Shown in pieces: positions 42,433-54,639 of a stretch of 64,000 nucleotides of DNA. The position numbers were made by a program, and so were the translations under genes. The notes under the pieces are model-generated. The model was not told the DNA's origin. It made no database searches and saw only the letters and a program-made list of their open reading frames with translations. Origin of the DNA: Platynereis dumerilii (taxonomy: Eukaryota > Annelida > Polychaeta > Phyllodocida > Nereididae); assembly GCA_026936325.1 (NCBI GenBank), contig JAPTHN010000001.1:164718138-164782137 (forward strand), in the 5' to 3' direction. How positions within the stretch are numbered: position 1 is the first letter of the stretch; the number at the start of each line of letters is the position of its first letter.

Positions 42433-45295
42433 AAGTCTGGTATACCAATGCAGACTCAATCGCCAATAAACTTCCTGAACTGTCCTTTCGCATAAGCAAC
42501 GCCTGTGTCAAGCCGGATATCATCATAGTAACTGAGGCAAAACCCAAGAACCCTAGGTACCAACTGACCCTTGAAGAGGCCAATATTTCTGGTTTCCTAG
42601 CCTATGGGAACATCGAAGATGCTGCTGGTCGGGGTATTTTGATCTATGTCTCAAACAGTCTAGTCTCGTCAGAAGCTGAAATAGACACTGTAGAAATTTG
42701 CAGAGAATTTAAATGGTGGATATAAAGTTAAAAAATGAAGACACTCTGAGAATATGTGCCATCTACAGAAGCCCGAATTCCACCACTGATAACAACGAAA
42801 GTCTGAATCATCTTCTCTATCGACTCTATCAGGCAGAGAAGTCTCATATGTTGGTTATTGGTGATTTCAACTACCCTGAGATTGATTGGTCAAGAAACTT
42901 CTGCGGAGGATCAGGGGACTCTGATGCGGCAAGATTTTTAACAACTGTTAACAACTGCTTTTGGACACAGCATACTGAAAGGCCGACAAGGGCACGTGAA
43001 GGGAACAACCCCAATATTCTGGACCTGGTCCTCACCAACGAGGAAGGAATGATAGAATCCATTGATTACGAAAGCCCGCTGGGAAGGAGCGACCATTGCA
43101 TTCTAGACTTCTATTACCGTTGTTACGCCAAGGAGGCCACCTTAACCGAGGGAAGATACAATTTCAAGAAAGCTAGTAAGACTCAGATAAAAGAAGACCT
43201 GACTCTAGATTGGAGCCAGATACTAGAGGGAAAGTCGTTGGATGAGATGTGGTCAAGCTTTTCAACCTTACTCAAGGAAACTCAAGACAGAAGCATCCCT
43301 AAGATCAAGCTCAGAACTAACTCCGCCATCAAGGGAAAGACACCGTTGGACCCTGTGACCATCAAGAAAATCAAGAAAAAACATCGAGCGTGGAGCAGGT
43401 TCATCGAAACAAGGGAGGAGGCTAAATTCCTGGAATACACAAGGATAAGAAATCAAGTTAGGAGTCTCACTCGAAAAGCAAAGGCATGGAAAGAGCGAGA
43501 GATTGCCAAAGACATCAAAGAGAACCCCAAAAAATTCTGGAAATTTGTTAGTAGCAGGATGAAAACTAGAGGCTGTATCCCAGACCTTGAGATCACTGAG
43601 GATGATTCAAAAAGGACAGTAACAGAAGACTACGACAAGGCTCAAGCTCTAGCAAAGTTTTTCTCCACAGTGTACATTGACGAACCTGAAGGACCAGCTC
43701 CAGAGTTAGGAGAACCTGCCGAAGTAAACTTTGACCCAAGGCCCATCATCACCGAGGAAAACATCAGGAAGAAAATCAATAGACTTAAAGTGGACAAGGC
43801 ACCAGGACCTGACCAGTTAACTGCATTCATTATTAAGGAAGCGGTGGAGCAAATAGTTCAACCCCTGAAGATCATTTTCCAGAAATCACTTGATGCAGGA
43901 GTCCTACCACGACAATGGAAGGAGGCTAATGTTTGTGCCATCCACAAGAAGGGATCTCGTAAGGTATGCGACAACTATCGGCCGGTTAGCCTAACCAGCA
44001 TAGCAGGTAAAATCCTGGAATCCCTCATCAGAGACGCCATCATGGACCACATGATCCTTCATAATCTCTTCTCCAAGTATCAGTATGGCTTCTTGCCGGG
44101 AAGATCAACAGTTCTACAGCTTCTTAAAATCCTTGATCAGTGGACCGAGGCGATTGACAACGGGAATCAAGTGGAAGCCATTTACCTTGACTTCCGTAAA
44201 GCATTTGACACTGTCCCACATAAAAGATTGATCAACAAGGTGAAGCATTATGGCATTGGCAACCCTATATTAAAGTGGATTTCAGACTTCTTGAGCAACA
44301 GGTCCCAGAAGGTGGTAGTAGGAAGTACTTCATCTGACAACATTCTCGTCTCAAGTGGTATTCCGCAGGGCTCTGTCTTGGGGCCAGTATTATTCCTGAT
44401 CTATATCAATGACTTGCCCAACTCAGTCAACTTGGAAGCGTATATCTTCGCGGATGACACCAAATTATGTAAGATAAGTAAAGTTCAGGACGATTCAATT
44501 CAAGGAGACCTCAGAGCATTAGACGATTGGTCCCAGAAGTGGCTCCTTCAATTCAACCCTAGCAAGTGCAAGCAGTTGCTAATCAGACGATCGAACAATG
44601 ACCCACCACCGGTCAGATACCTATACGATCACAACAAACATGAATACTCACCAATCCCCAACTCCAGAGCTGAAAAGGACTTAGGAGTTATGGTAGATGA
44701 CAGATTAAATTTTAAAGAGCACATAGGAAACTGCATCAAGAAGGCTTCAAGAAATATGGGGATTATCAGAAGATCCTTTTCCTATCTGGATAAGGATATA
44801 TTTGTGCCACTTTACACCTGCCTGGTTAGAAGCCATTTGGAGTATGCTCAAGCTGTTTGGAATCCACAGGCACGAGGAGACATCAAGAGGATAGAGGCTG
44901 TGCAAAGAAATGCAACAAAGCAAATCAATGGGCTTCGTGACAAACATTACGAGGAACGACTGAAAATCTTGAACCTCCCTACCTTGGCTTGTCGGAGAGA
45001 TAGAGGTGACATGATTGAGGTCTTTAAGATTCTAAGGGAGATCTATGATCCCCAATGTGTACCACCTCTCACAAGATCCACTACATCTACAAGAGGACAT
45101 TCATTTAAGCTCTTCAAGAGAAGATCCTTGACTCTAAATGTGAGGAGACATTTCTTTACCAACAGGGTGGTCGATCTGTGGAACTCCCTGCCAGCGGACA
45201 TAGTCGAGGCTCCATCTTTAAATAGTTTTAAAAATAGAATTGACAAGTACTGGAAATCCACTGGCAAATTATACAATACCGAAGGATTGGTTTAA
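42432..45295 (+). pseudogene. LINE ORF2: endonuclease + reverse transcriptase
   Basis: Target-primed reverse transcription enzyme. 42,432-42,712 encodes the N-terminal AP-endonuclease strand (VWYTNADSIANKLPEL, IIIVTEAK). It is cut off by a probable one-base shift near 42,710. The main frame 42,713-45,295 (860 codons) continues with GDFNYPEIDW and SDHCILDF. Reverse-transcriptase signatures follow: KAPGPDQLT, NYRPVSLTS, DFRKAFDTV, GIPQGSVLGP, and FADDTKL near residue 578. The C-terminal NRVVDLWNSLPADIV is typical of CR1-group elements. Confidence 0.9.
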
Positions 45296-45830
45296 CCCAA
45301 GAGGGAGGCAGCAGTAGCGGCCCCTGCTTGGTGACAAAGGACGGTGGGGATAACTGAAATTACCCACACTCAAGTGCTCTGCAATGCTAGATTAATTCGG
45401 CTCCTTACTCAGGGGATTGAGGCAGCAGTAGCGGCCCAATCCTGAGTCCTGTAAATAGTTGTACAAAATTATATGAGCTCGATTAATGTTTGGATGAAAA
45501 GAAAAAAAAAAGGATATATTTTGAAAATTAAGTTTACAAAAAAGAAAATTCTATTTATTTCATTTTATTGCTTGTCGATTGACCACTGGCTTGGTATCTA
45601 GTCATATTTTAATGCAGAGGAGGCAGCAGTAGCGGCCCCTCGAATAGTTTTTAATTTGAATTGATCATGGAGGCAGCAGTAGCGGCCCCCCGATACTAAA
45701 TTTTATAATGGAGGAGGCAGCAGTAGCGGCCCCTCCCACGTTTTAACTTGGGATTTTATCGTCAGTCTTGCGCACTACTACAAATTTACGAAGATCTGGA
45801 TATAGAGGAGCCATCCTGCGTCCAGAACCA
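45296..45830 (+). repeat. LINE 3' UTR with five 20-nt motif copies
   Basis: GGAGGCAGCAGTAGCGGCCC occurs at 45,304, about 45,418, 45,619, 45,669 and 45,713, always on the plus strand and nearly invariant, while the spacers differ. An A-rich tract lies at about 45,500-45,512. Confidence 0.9.
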
Positions 45831-46163
45831 CTTATACTTATACTTATACTTAAGATACTGGTATTAAGGTTTGTAAGATTCAAGATACTAAGTTTTGAGA
45901 TGTATTTTTAAAATAGTATTTTAAGCTAAAAGAAAAAGCAGGAAATAAGATCTGATGTGATAATGATCTTCAAATTTGTAAAGCATGACAGTAAATTCTT
46001 ATCCATCCATCCAGAAGCAATTTACTCGAGCTAAACTGTGATCTGGGTGTAGCATGTAGGTGGCTCATTGTCGTACTGCAACTTTTAAGCCACCTTGTGG
46101 TTGAGGCCTTGGGTGAGTTGCAACGGCTGAATAAATTTCTTTGTATGAATTTTTTTCCAACAG

Positions 46164-46223
46164 TTCACTTCCAGTAACAACATCCTGTCATCTGTCACAT
46201 CATCTGTCGCTTTGAAAGAGAAG
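46164..46223 (+). CDS. weak candidate host exon
   Basis: Acceptor ttttttccaacag, 60 bp open only in phase 0 (FTSSNNILSS…ALKEK) and an AAG|gtaaaa donor. Very short, Ser/Thr-rich and unrecognised. Confidence 0.22.
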
Positions 46224-46714
46224 GTAAAAAAGTTATTTAAAGTGCATTATAGCAAATTTCAATTGAAAAATGAGAGCCAGAAGCATTACCAAGTATATCA
46301 GAGCCCTCAGATAAACTTGTCAGTTTAATATTGTCTAATTCCACCTTTAGAATCGCCCCTTTGGAGCTCATCCCTTTACAGCTGGAAACCCTTGCAGCTG
46401 GGATGATTCAATACACATCACACGTCTTGAAATAATGAGTCAAATTATGCAATAGGTTATTATGCAATAGGTTATCAATTGGCTTTAGATCCGAGGTCTC
46501 CATTCTTTCATGGCAGGTACTGTACTCCGTAGGCCCATTGTAAATCCGGGTTTCCTATATTGAAAGATTAATCCTCTGATTCTAGTACCAAAATGGTAAA
46601 ATATTGTTCAGTTGAAGGGGCCGGGGTAGTATAAGCGTCACCAGGATTTTCATGATTTTACGAGTGTGCACAGGACACCGCTATATGCAACTTTTCAGGG
46701 GGGGGGGGGGACAA

Positions 46715-47400
46715 AATAGCTGAATGGGAAAGGCTTTGGCAAATAGAGTTCCATTCTGATAAATGCCATGTTCTGTGTGTCCCCCGAAATTGCCGCAATA
46801 TCATCCGCACTAACTATACATTACATGGCCAGCCTCTGAAGGTAGTCGAAAATGCCAAATGTGTAGGCACAACAATTTCACATGACTTGAGATGGAATGG
46901 TCATATAGACACCTGACCATCACCAACAGGGCCAATACACATGATGCCTAGCTTTTTTAAGGTGTTGGTCAAAGGGCCTAACTTAAGAATATCCCCCAAC
47001 AACATCAAACGCCCAGCATATTACTCGCTAGTTCATCCACACCTGGAATATGCCTCTGTAGTCTGGGACCAATATATACAGCAAAAAATGTAAATAAGAA
47101 GCAGTGCAGCGAAGAGCAGCCAGACGGGCTCTTAACAAATATTATGGCCCAAATACTACCCCCGTGTCATTTATGATTGACACACTAAATTTTAACAACA
47201 TGTCGCCAGCACACCAGACTTCCAATTCTTCTATAAAATCATCAACAACATCATCCAAATTAAATTTCCACCATACATAAAACCTCCTAGCCACCAACAT
47301 CATACGAAATATAAGCAGGCCCATAATAACACAATTCCGGATTCCACTACTTGTTTCCACAAAACCCTGTTGGACAGGGGTCATGAATCATCACATGAGA
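46715..47400 (+). mobile_element. decayed LINE reverse-transcriptase fragment
   Basis: Translation gives IAEWERLWQIEFHSDKCHVL and CVGTTISHDLRWNGHI, the thumb region of a CR1/jockey-like reverse transcriptase. Stops and shifts follow, then further recognisable pieces. It is much older than the LINE at 42-45.85 kb and starts abruptly after a G-run. Confidence 0.65.
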
Positions 47401-47619
47401 TTTTAAAAAGAGGGTTTTGGAGAATGCTATTTTCTCAGTTAGTTTTACACTTACACCAAAATCAAAAACACATTCTGAAAATAGAAGAAATTTGCTGCTG
47501 GAGGCACTCATTTCCATGTATTCAATCTTCATTATATCTGCTGCTTCATCCTCTGAACTTCACAGAGAAGATTTCGTCCTTATGCAATGCGGAAAAGGCC
47601 ATCTTCGATTGGCCAGCCA

Positions 47620-48560
47620 TCTAACTTTTTTGATGATGTCACAAGCAGTGATGGTGATGTCATGACAGAGCTATAGTGACGTCACAGTAGCAACATCACA
47701 GATCTGAGTGAGTTTCATGACTGAAACTTCCATTTTTCTAGTATTTCTTTGTCTTTTTTAGTGATTTTCTCCCACTCAACCATGTGGGAATGCCTTCAAA
47801 AATAGTGCCGTCAGTAGAGTGGTATGTAAGCTGAATGAAAACCCAAGTTTTGTAAAATTTGGTGCATTAGTTTCGTTGCTGTCTCGCTTCTCCTGATGCA
47901 GTGTCAAAATCTCAAGATTTTGCATGGGACGACCATAGAAATACATAGAACGGACATGAGGCTCTGGCAGATGAAGCAACCAAATCCACCATCTTGGAAC
48001 TGCCGTGTATCCTAGCACAATGTAACCATGACGTCACCAATAACAGTGATCTCACTTTTATCACCTGGTTGGCTGTGAATATCACTGTTTTCAGTCAAAA
48101 TATCAGGGCTTATGATATTGTAAAAAATATCACCCTTGGAGGGCGATATTTTTTAACAATGGTTATGACATCACCAGCATTTAGGCTGACTGATGACATC
48201 ACAAACCAAACAATTGCCAAAACAATGGGATTGTGACGTCATAGCCATTGTTGCTTCATGGCGACGTCACATTTTTGTGATGGCAGAAAATAGTCTCTCT
48301 TTATAACTGAAAATTTGGGGTAAAATCAGGTGATAAAAACAAAACAACCACGAGTCAGGGCACTTCGTACAATATCACTCGCAGTTGTGTGAATTAATAT
48401 CACTCTCGTCCTTCGGGCTCTAGTGATATTAATTCACACAACAGCTCGTGATATTGTTACTCAGTGACCCTGACTTGGGTTGTTTTGTAATAACAACAAT
48501 GGCATGACATCACATCATAATTAGTTTATTGTGACGTCATGTCTCAGGGCAGTTCCACGA
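47620..48560. repeat. TGACGTCA-rich repeat region
   Basis: Perfect or near-perfect CRE palindromes at about 47,675, 48,028, 48,233, 48,263 and 48,531, with many TGATGTCA/TGACATCA variants between. A hairpin (aaaaaatatc…gatatttttt) lies at about 48,121-48,156. A foldback element is inside. No gene. Confidence 0.6.
48341..48486. mobile_element. foldback element, ~65-bp arms
   Basis: aaaacaacc…gagtcaggg…caatatcact…gtgtgaattaatatcact is answered by its inverse after a short loop (ctcgtccttcgggctct). A single related arm is at 4108-4176. Confidence 0.8.
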
Positions 48561-49369
48561 AGATCCCATGCGCTTGAAGGTACTGGTAAGATAATATACT
48601 AAGTGGGCAGTTCCAATATGGCGGATTTGCTGACCTCATCTTGAGGTGGCATCATACATGGGTCCCAGGGCTAAAGAGAACCAGACAAAATTGAGACATG
48701 CTGATTTTTTCGAAGATACTCTCTGCGATGTCTTCAGTGCAGAAAAGAATCTCATCAACAAGTCATCGAGATTTCATGAATACACTCTGAGATATGATTT
48801 CTTAAGAATTTGACACATTTGATGCTAATATGAAGCCGAAAGTCAGTGAATTTGTAGACCACCTTAATTAATGTAATATGCACACCAAGTTACAGACTGC
48901 TCATGCAACCAGTCTGGTTGCACAATCGGTCTTGGCGCTACGGATATCTCAGTCCCCATTTAAGCTTGTAGACAGCAATGCAGTAGACATCATGACAATT
49001 CTCTGTTTGTCAGTATATTGTAAGACATGTGGCATTTAACAAAGCCTTCAAATCAAAAGTCTGACTCAAAACACACATCATAAAACTGTTGCGGGCCTAT
49101 GCACTCTAAAGAGTGCTACCACTTTGTTGTATCTGTTATTCTGTACAAGACACCTTGCAGTTTGAGAAAGTCTGATGTTGGGTATAAACGAACTGATGTT
49201 GTCACCAGGTGGCACAAATAGTTAATGATTGTTGGGTATCCATACCAGCATAATATACCAGCAGGCCATCTACTGTTTTTGCCACAAATGAAATTCTGCC
49301 ATCTTCCAGTATGTTCATCTGGTGATGTTCATTACCAAAATTAAAAGCTTTATAATATTATAACTAGTG
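48561..49369. other. no gene seen
   Basis: Mixed unique-looking sequence without exon-like segments or repeat structure. Confidence 0.35.
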
Positions 49370-49500
49370 TTCGGAGGCCTTGTCCTCCGAGGCTTCGTCC
49401 TCGAGGCTGGCCTCGGGGCCGTATTTTGGTGACCTTGGCCTCGGTCTTTCAGTCATGCCTCGGTCTCGGCCTCCGATTTCCTGGCCTCAACTACTTCACT
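49370..49500 (+). repeat. fragment of GGCCTCGG-family hAT element
   Basis: agtgttcggaggcc, ctcgaggctggcctcggggcc and catgcctcggtctcggcc match the element at 2044-2656 in the same orientation. The TIRs are worn. Confidence 0.6.
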
Positions 49501-49838
49501 GAAATTTATATCAGACAAACAGAAACAGTCAACATTGTTAATGTGACTTAGTATTTAGACTGACTGGAGAAGATGCAATTTTTCTTTTAGTATTACAGGT
49601 ACCTCCTACAAATTTTTAAAAAATATTTCTTCGTTCCTATAAAAAGAGCAAAAAAAAAAAGACCTTGACAATGTGTGATACTTGGGCTAATTGCCTTTAT
49701 ATAATTCCTGAATCAACAGACATAGAAACAAGACATGATAAGTGATAATTTTAGCTTATTCAGTTGCATTCATAGTTTTTACTCAGTGCAATTACAACTG
49801 ACCTTGGTTCATTAACCATTGTTATTATGACTTTTTAG

Positions 49839-50004
49839 TGATGCAATGGACAGCGAAGAGGAAGCTGCAAACTTCTCTGCTAATCTCCAGCAACATATCA
49901 CCACTGCGGAGGAATTGTGCGAGAGGTGCAAAGTCCTAAGTCATGTCGCTGGCATCGGAAAACTACTCAAGAAATGCCACGCCGAGCTCAAGTTTTTGCA
50001 TGGG
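49839..50004 (+). CDS. host exon candidate, probably first coding exon
   Basis: Acceptor gactttttag, then tgatgca and ATG at 49,846. The 53 codons that follow encode an acidic start (MDSEEEAANF) and a helical, Cys-containing segment (TAEELCERCKVL…LKKCHAELKFL). They end at a strong G|gtgagt donor in phase 0. The exon could be internal, since the frame is open back to the acceptor, or could carry the start codon. The protein is not recognised. This is the best host-gene evidence in the middle of the window. Confidence 0.5.
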
Positions 50005-50641
50005 GTGAGTACAATTTCTTCCTTTTTTTCATTCAGTTGTCTTCACCACCTTTTATGTATCTTGTACCTGGAATGTAGGTATTTTCCACCTGCACCTGAG
50101 CAGTGGATTTTCAAGATATGTATACTGAGAAAATTTGTTGGCGTTTGGAGCATGAATGCTTCCTTATTTTTTGAAAACACTACTGACACTGACAGGTAAT
50201 ATAATATTGCAAGCGGACATATATGATATGTCTGGCAGTGAGGTAATGGCTTGTGTATAAGTTGTGCATTTTCTCTTTGCACTGACTTTTTCTTTTTCAT
50301 CTGTTGTTTTCAATGAGTACTGGATGTTATCATTGTTATAGGCTATGTTTGTTAGTTGACCTTCCCCCTTTCTGTCAGGATATATGTAGCCAAAAATGCA
50401 TAATGCCACCAATTCAGCATATTATAAACATGTTGAATGACTTATGAGTATTACCAATTACTTCCTTGACATTTTCAAATTTTATTTGGGTAATTATCCA
50501 ATAACAATTCCTCATATCAGTGGTTTTCCTTGGTAAATTTGGTTTACATCGATTTACCTGTTCATTTGAATATTTGACCCTCGACTAAGTCCAGAGAATG
50601 ATTACTATATTGCAGTAAAGCTTTATCCTTCTTACATCCAA
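50005..50641. other. presumed intron, no feature
   Basis: Follows the donor at 50,005. AT-rich; no second exon seen. Confidence 0.35.
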
Positions 50642-51909
50642 ACTAAACTCCAGCTGACCTGACCTAAGCATTGTGCACTGCTAATGTCTCTCCCAGGCAT
50701 CCCACTCCCTGGAACTATCCACCTATCCCTCTTTTTATATACTATCCTTCTTATGAGGGCAAACAACCTCTCTCACTACTCTTTTATTCACGATTTTCAC
50801 TTCACCTCTGCCTAAAATCCAGGATTGCATGAATCTCTCATGACAAGTCACGAAAAACTTTTCCAAAACTTCTTCTCCTGCTTTTTATTTTCCAACTACA
50901 GCAGTCATACTTAATACACCTCTAAACCGCTGTCAAAGCCATATTATTTCACCCAAATCAGATGCTTATATGAAACTTTTATTTTTATTTCATTTTATAC
51001 CAAACTAAACAAACCTATATCTGCCCTCTGGTGGAAATGCAAAACATTCACAATTACCTGTCATGACAAGTCATGCAAATGTTAACCCCTACTCATCAAC
51101 CATACAGCTACCTTAATTCTAATCTTTTGCATAATTATTAAATTAAAACTACATCCATTTATGTAATACTTTTTACCAATAGGTATTTCTAGTTCTTGAC
51201 AATGATATAGTTCTATGTGAAATTTAGCTCCATTCACTACACTCAATATCCACAATACTCAATATTTGCTGTCCTACTAAACTCCAGCTGACATGACCTG
51301 AGCATTGTGCACTGCTAATGTCTCTCCCAGGCATCCCACTCCCTGGAACTATCCACCTATCCCTCTTTTTATATACTATCCTTCTTATGAGGGCAAACAA
51401 CCTCTCTCACTACTCTTTTATTCACGATTTTCACTTCACCTCTGCCTAAAATCCAGGATTGCATGAATCTCTCATGACAAGTCACGAAAAACTTTTCCAA
51501 AACTTCTTCTCCTGCTTTTAATTTTCCAACTACAGCAGTCATACTTAATACACCTCTAAACCGCTGTCAAAGCCATATTATTTCACCCAAATCAGATGCT
51601 TATATGAAAATTAATTTTTATTTCATTTTATACCAAACTAAACAAACCTATATCTGCCCTCTGGTGGAAATGCAAAACATTCACAATTACCTGTCATGAC
51701 AAGTCATGCAAATGTTAACCCCTACTCATCAACCATACAGCTACCTTAATTCTAATCTTTTGCATAATTATTAAATTAAAACTACATCCATTTATGTAAT
51801 ACTTTTTACCAATAGGTATTTCTAGTTCTTGACAATGATATAGTTCTATGTGAAATTTAGCTCCATTCACTACACTCAATATCCACAATACTCAATATTT
51901 GCTGTTTCA
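50642..51909. repeat. 634-bp tandem duplication, almost identical
   Basis: 50,642-51,275 is repeated at 51,276-51,909 with only a handful of differences (for example gacctgacctaa against gacatgacctga). Neither unit has a coding signal. The near identity points to a recent event. Confidence 0.9.
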
Positions 51910-54025
51910 TTTGTGAAATTGGCAAACAGTTTTTTTCCACACAAAAAAAGAATCATCCGTCTTTGATTCCTACCTACTTTCCACATACTGTTGCATCGCA
52001 CAGTTGCAGAATCAAATACCAGAGTGAATGTGGTCTAGTTACGTAGAATCTAGATTAAGTTCTGCCTGAGAAGAAAAAAGCAATCAGATCTTTTTGGTAA
52101 AGAAGCAGTGACAGGCTGAGCTGGCCTGCCACCATGGGTCAATCACCTCTGTGGCTTTGCCATGTCTTTCCAGACCTCTGTAATCTTCTTATTTAATGGA
52201 TTTAATAATTGTTGGCGACGTTCATCATGACGACATGTCAACAAATTCAGCAGACGTTTTTCTACTGACTTTATGAATTATTTCGGGTCTTGTAACATCA
52301 AAGTGTGTTGCCTAAAGCAGTTTAGACTTCGTGATCGTCTTCTGCTATGAATTGTGACAATTGGAGGCACTGAAAACAAAGAAATTTCAAGAATCGGCGG
52401 AGGCCTTTTTCTGGCACTTAGCAACGAATGCCATTTTGAACTTTGAAAGCCCAGTCAACAATTTTTCACAAGTCATCCACTTTCAAGAAGCCCTACAGTA
52501 GACAAAACAGCTGAAAACAATTAAAGCCGGCAGCGTAGGGTGACTCCTCGCTACTTTCAGGGAGAATTTCATTCTCCCTGATTTAAATAATCAAAAAAGT
52601 CATGGCTCTCCGGAGCTGCGCTATGTCCTAACGGACGGAAGAGCGTTACAGAAGAAGAAGAATCTTCTTATTGCCCATTGAACTCGGCTCAGTCCCTTGG
52701 TGGATCAGGCCTGTAATTCAACTTCCTTGCCAGCTGAGAAAACCTTTTACTAAAAGTAAATAAGAGGAAATAACACATTCAGTCACATTCCCAGTTGATT
52801 CTGTGTTATTCAATGAGTGGGTGTAGTTAGTCAATGCAGTTAGTCAATGAGGAGATCACTTCAAAGAGTCCACTGGGTCTACTTCCCTTTAATGGAAACT
52901 TGTGTCATGAATTTATCTTCCAAAAAGTAACCAACTTCTCACAGAATTTAGGTTCGATTTTATAATAGTGGTATGAAATGGAGCATCAGTTTATATATAT
53001 GTATGTCAGTTACTGGTCCTTGTTTCAGTGGAGTTGATATCACTAAGGCAGAGTATTGTATTCTTCCAAGTCAAATTATCCCATTTTACTCAATTTCAAT
53101 AAGGAAGTTTGAAGTTGAAGTTTCATTAAATATTTATGTCACTTGACAATTATCATCATAATTGATTTTTCGTACAGACAGTTAAATTCAGTTATCAAGT
53201 GAGCTGCGTGTTGAGGAAATGAACAGGAAAATGACTTCAGGAAAATTTTATAAATGCAGTTCTTTTCATTTGTTACCGTAATATTTTACATTGTCAAGAG
53301 GATTTGTGCAAATGTCAAGAACACTGTAATTATGCTCAGTTCTTATTGTACATTTGACATTTCAATGTTTATGTTTTAATAAAAAGAGAAGTAAACCAAA
53401 TCTAGATTAAATCAGGCTATTCTCTTCTCAATGTTGACTTCATGAACTTAGAAGTTCATTTAACCTACTAATAGAAAAATTACAAATAGTGACTTACTTA
53501 TTACTGACAAAGAACGAAGCTTCAGATTGTTAGCTTCTGCAAGATGTTAGTCATCTTCATCCTTAGACATGGCTGAGATATAAAAAGAGAGCAAAGGGTG
53601 TACAGGAGAGCATCCACCGACCCTGGAATAATTAATGGCGGCTTAATGTGGTGGAAGGGCTTGCGGAGAGATGTGAAGGCTCTTGGGATGCAAACTGCTT
53701 ATGGGGGCAGAACATGTTTGTCTCATTTGGAGGTCACTGACCCTTGCAGCCTGTGATTGACACTGCAACCATATTGCCTGTCTTATTAGGCAGCCATTCG
53801 CCCCAATTAGGCCAGATTGTGAGAGAAATGTCAACATGTTTTTCTCACGCCGCAGCATGTCGGACTGTTTGACCTCTTCAAATGAATCTCCAGTTTCAGT
53901 GCTTTGTAAGGAGATCAATAATATTTTTGATATTATCCTTTTTTGTAGGGTAAAGATGAACTTGGATTTTTGAATGAAATATCGTCGACGGAGAAAATTT
54001 TGTAATGAGTGTTTTGACTAATAAA
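51910..54025. other. no gene seen
   Basis: Two kilobases without splice-framed open segments. A small palindrome cagggagaatttcattctcc lies near 52,558. An open frame on the minus strand (53,643-53,918) has no motif or splice support. Confidence 0.35.
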
Positions 54026-54027
54026 GG

Positions 54028-54633
54028 ATTCCCACAGTCTTGGAAAAAATTATGATCATGGAAAGTCATGGAAAGTCATGGAGTATCAAAATATTTGAAG
54101 AATCACCATGGAACATTGGAAATTTAACTACAATTTGTGTTAAAATTTAACAAATTTATGTAGTTACGCATTCGGTTGTTTGATAGGACGAATGAACAGT
54201 GGACGCTGACTGAGCACAGACTGCTGTATTTATAAGCAGGTGAGCGAGCGAGGCTGCAGACTGACGAAATTCAGATCGAATTGGGTATGGAATTGACTTC
54301 AAGGTCACTAGAACTGCTCCCTCTAAAGTCTGCGCTGCTGCCTGTCAGGTACGCGCCCAGCAGAACTCAACAGAACTTCACAGGCTGCTTCAAAAATGCA
54401 TGTGTGCGAGGACGTAAAATAGAACACCAATTCTGAAATGTTGTAGCCTGCTCGCTCAACGCTCGCAACTGAAGCAGGCTACTGTAGCCTGCAGTGGACG
54501 AAGGTCATAGTGCTATTTGTTGCAGGGTGAATCTCAACCTCAATTGGTCTAAGAAAATCCTAGATTTGGTCATGGAAAGTCATGGAAAGTCATGGAAAAG
54601 TCATGGAAGTCCGGTCATTAAGTTTGTGGGAAC
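54028..54633. mobile_element. TIR element with GTCATGGAAA repeats
   Basis: Starts gattcccacagtcttggaaa and ends tcattaagtttgtgggaac, inverted partners around TTCCCACA. Both subterminal regions repeat gtcatggaaa three to four times. A different insert-like block (54,165-54,500) with a gtagcctgct…agcaggctac hairpin lies inside. No clear target duplication. Confidence 0.55.
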
Positions 54634-54639
54634 CCAGCT

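Larger units (their letters stand above)
41995..45852 (+). mobile_element. CR1-like LINE, nearly full, 5'-truncated
   Basis: Contains the C-terminal part of ORF1, ORF2 with endonuclease and reverse transcriptase, and a 3' UTR ending in (CTTATA)n at 45,831-45,852. ORF1 lacks its N-terminal part, so the copy is 5'-truncated. One apparent frameshift near 42,710 separates the first ~90 endonuclease codons from the rest. Otherwise the frames are clean, so the insertion is young. Confidence 0.9.

Noticed and set aside
53643-53918. 91-codon minus-strand frame
   Set aside because: No motif, no splice sites and no supporting neighbour.
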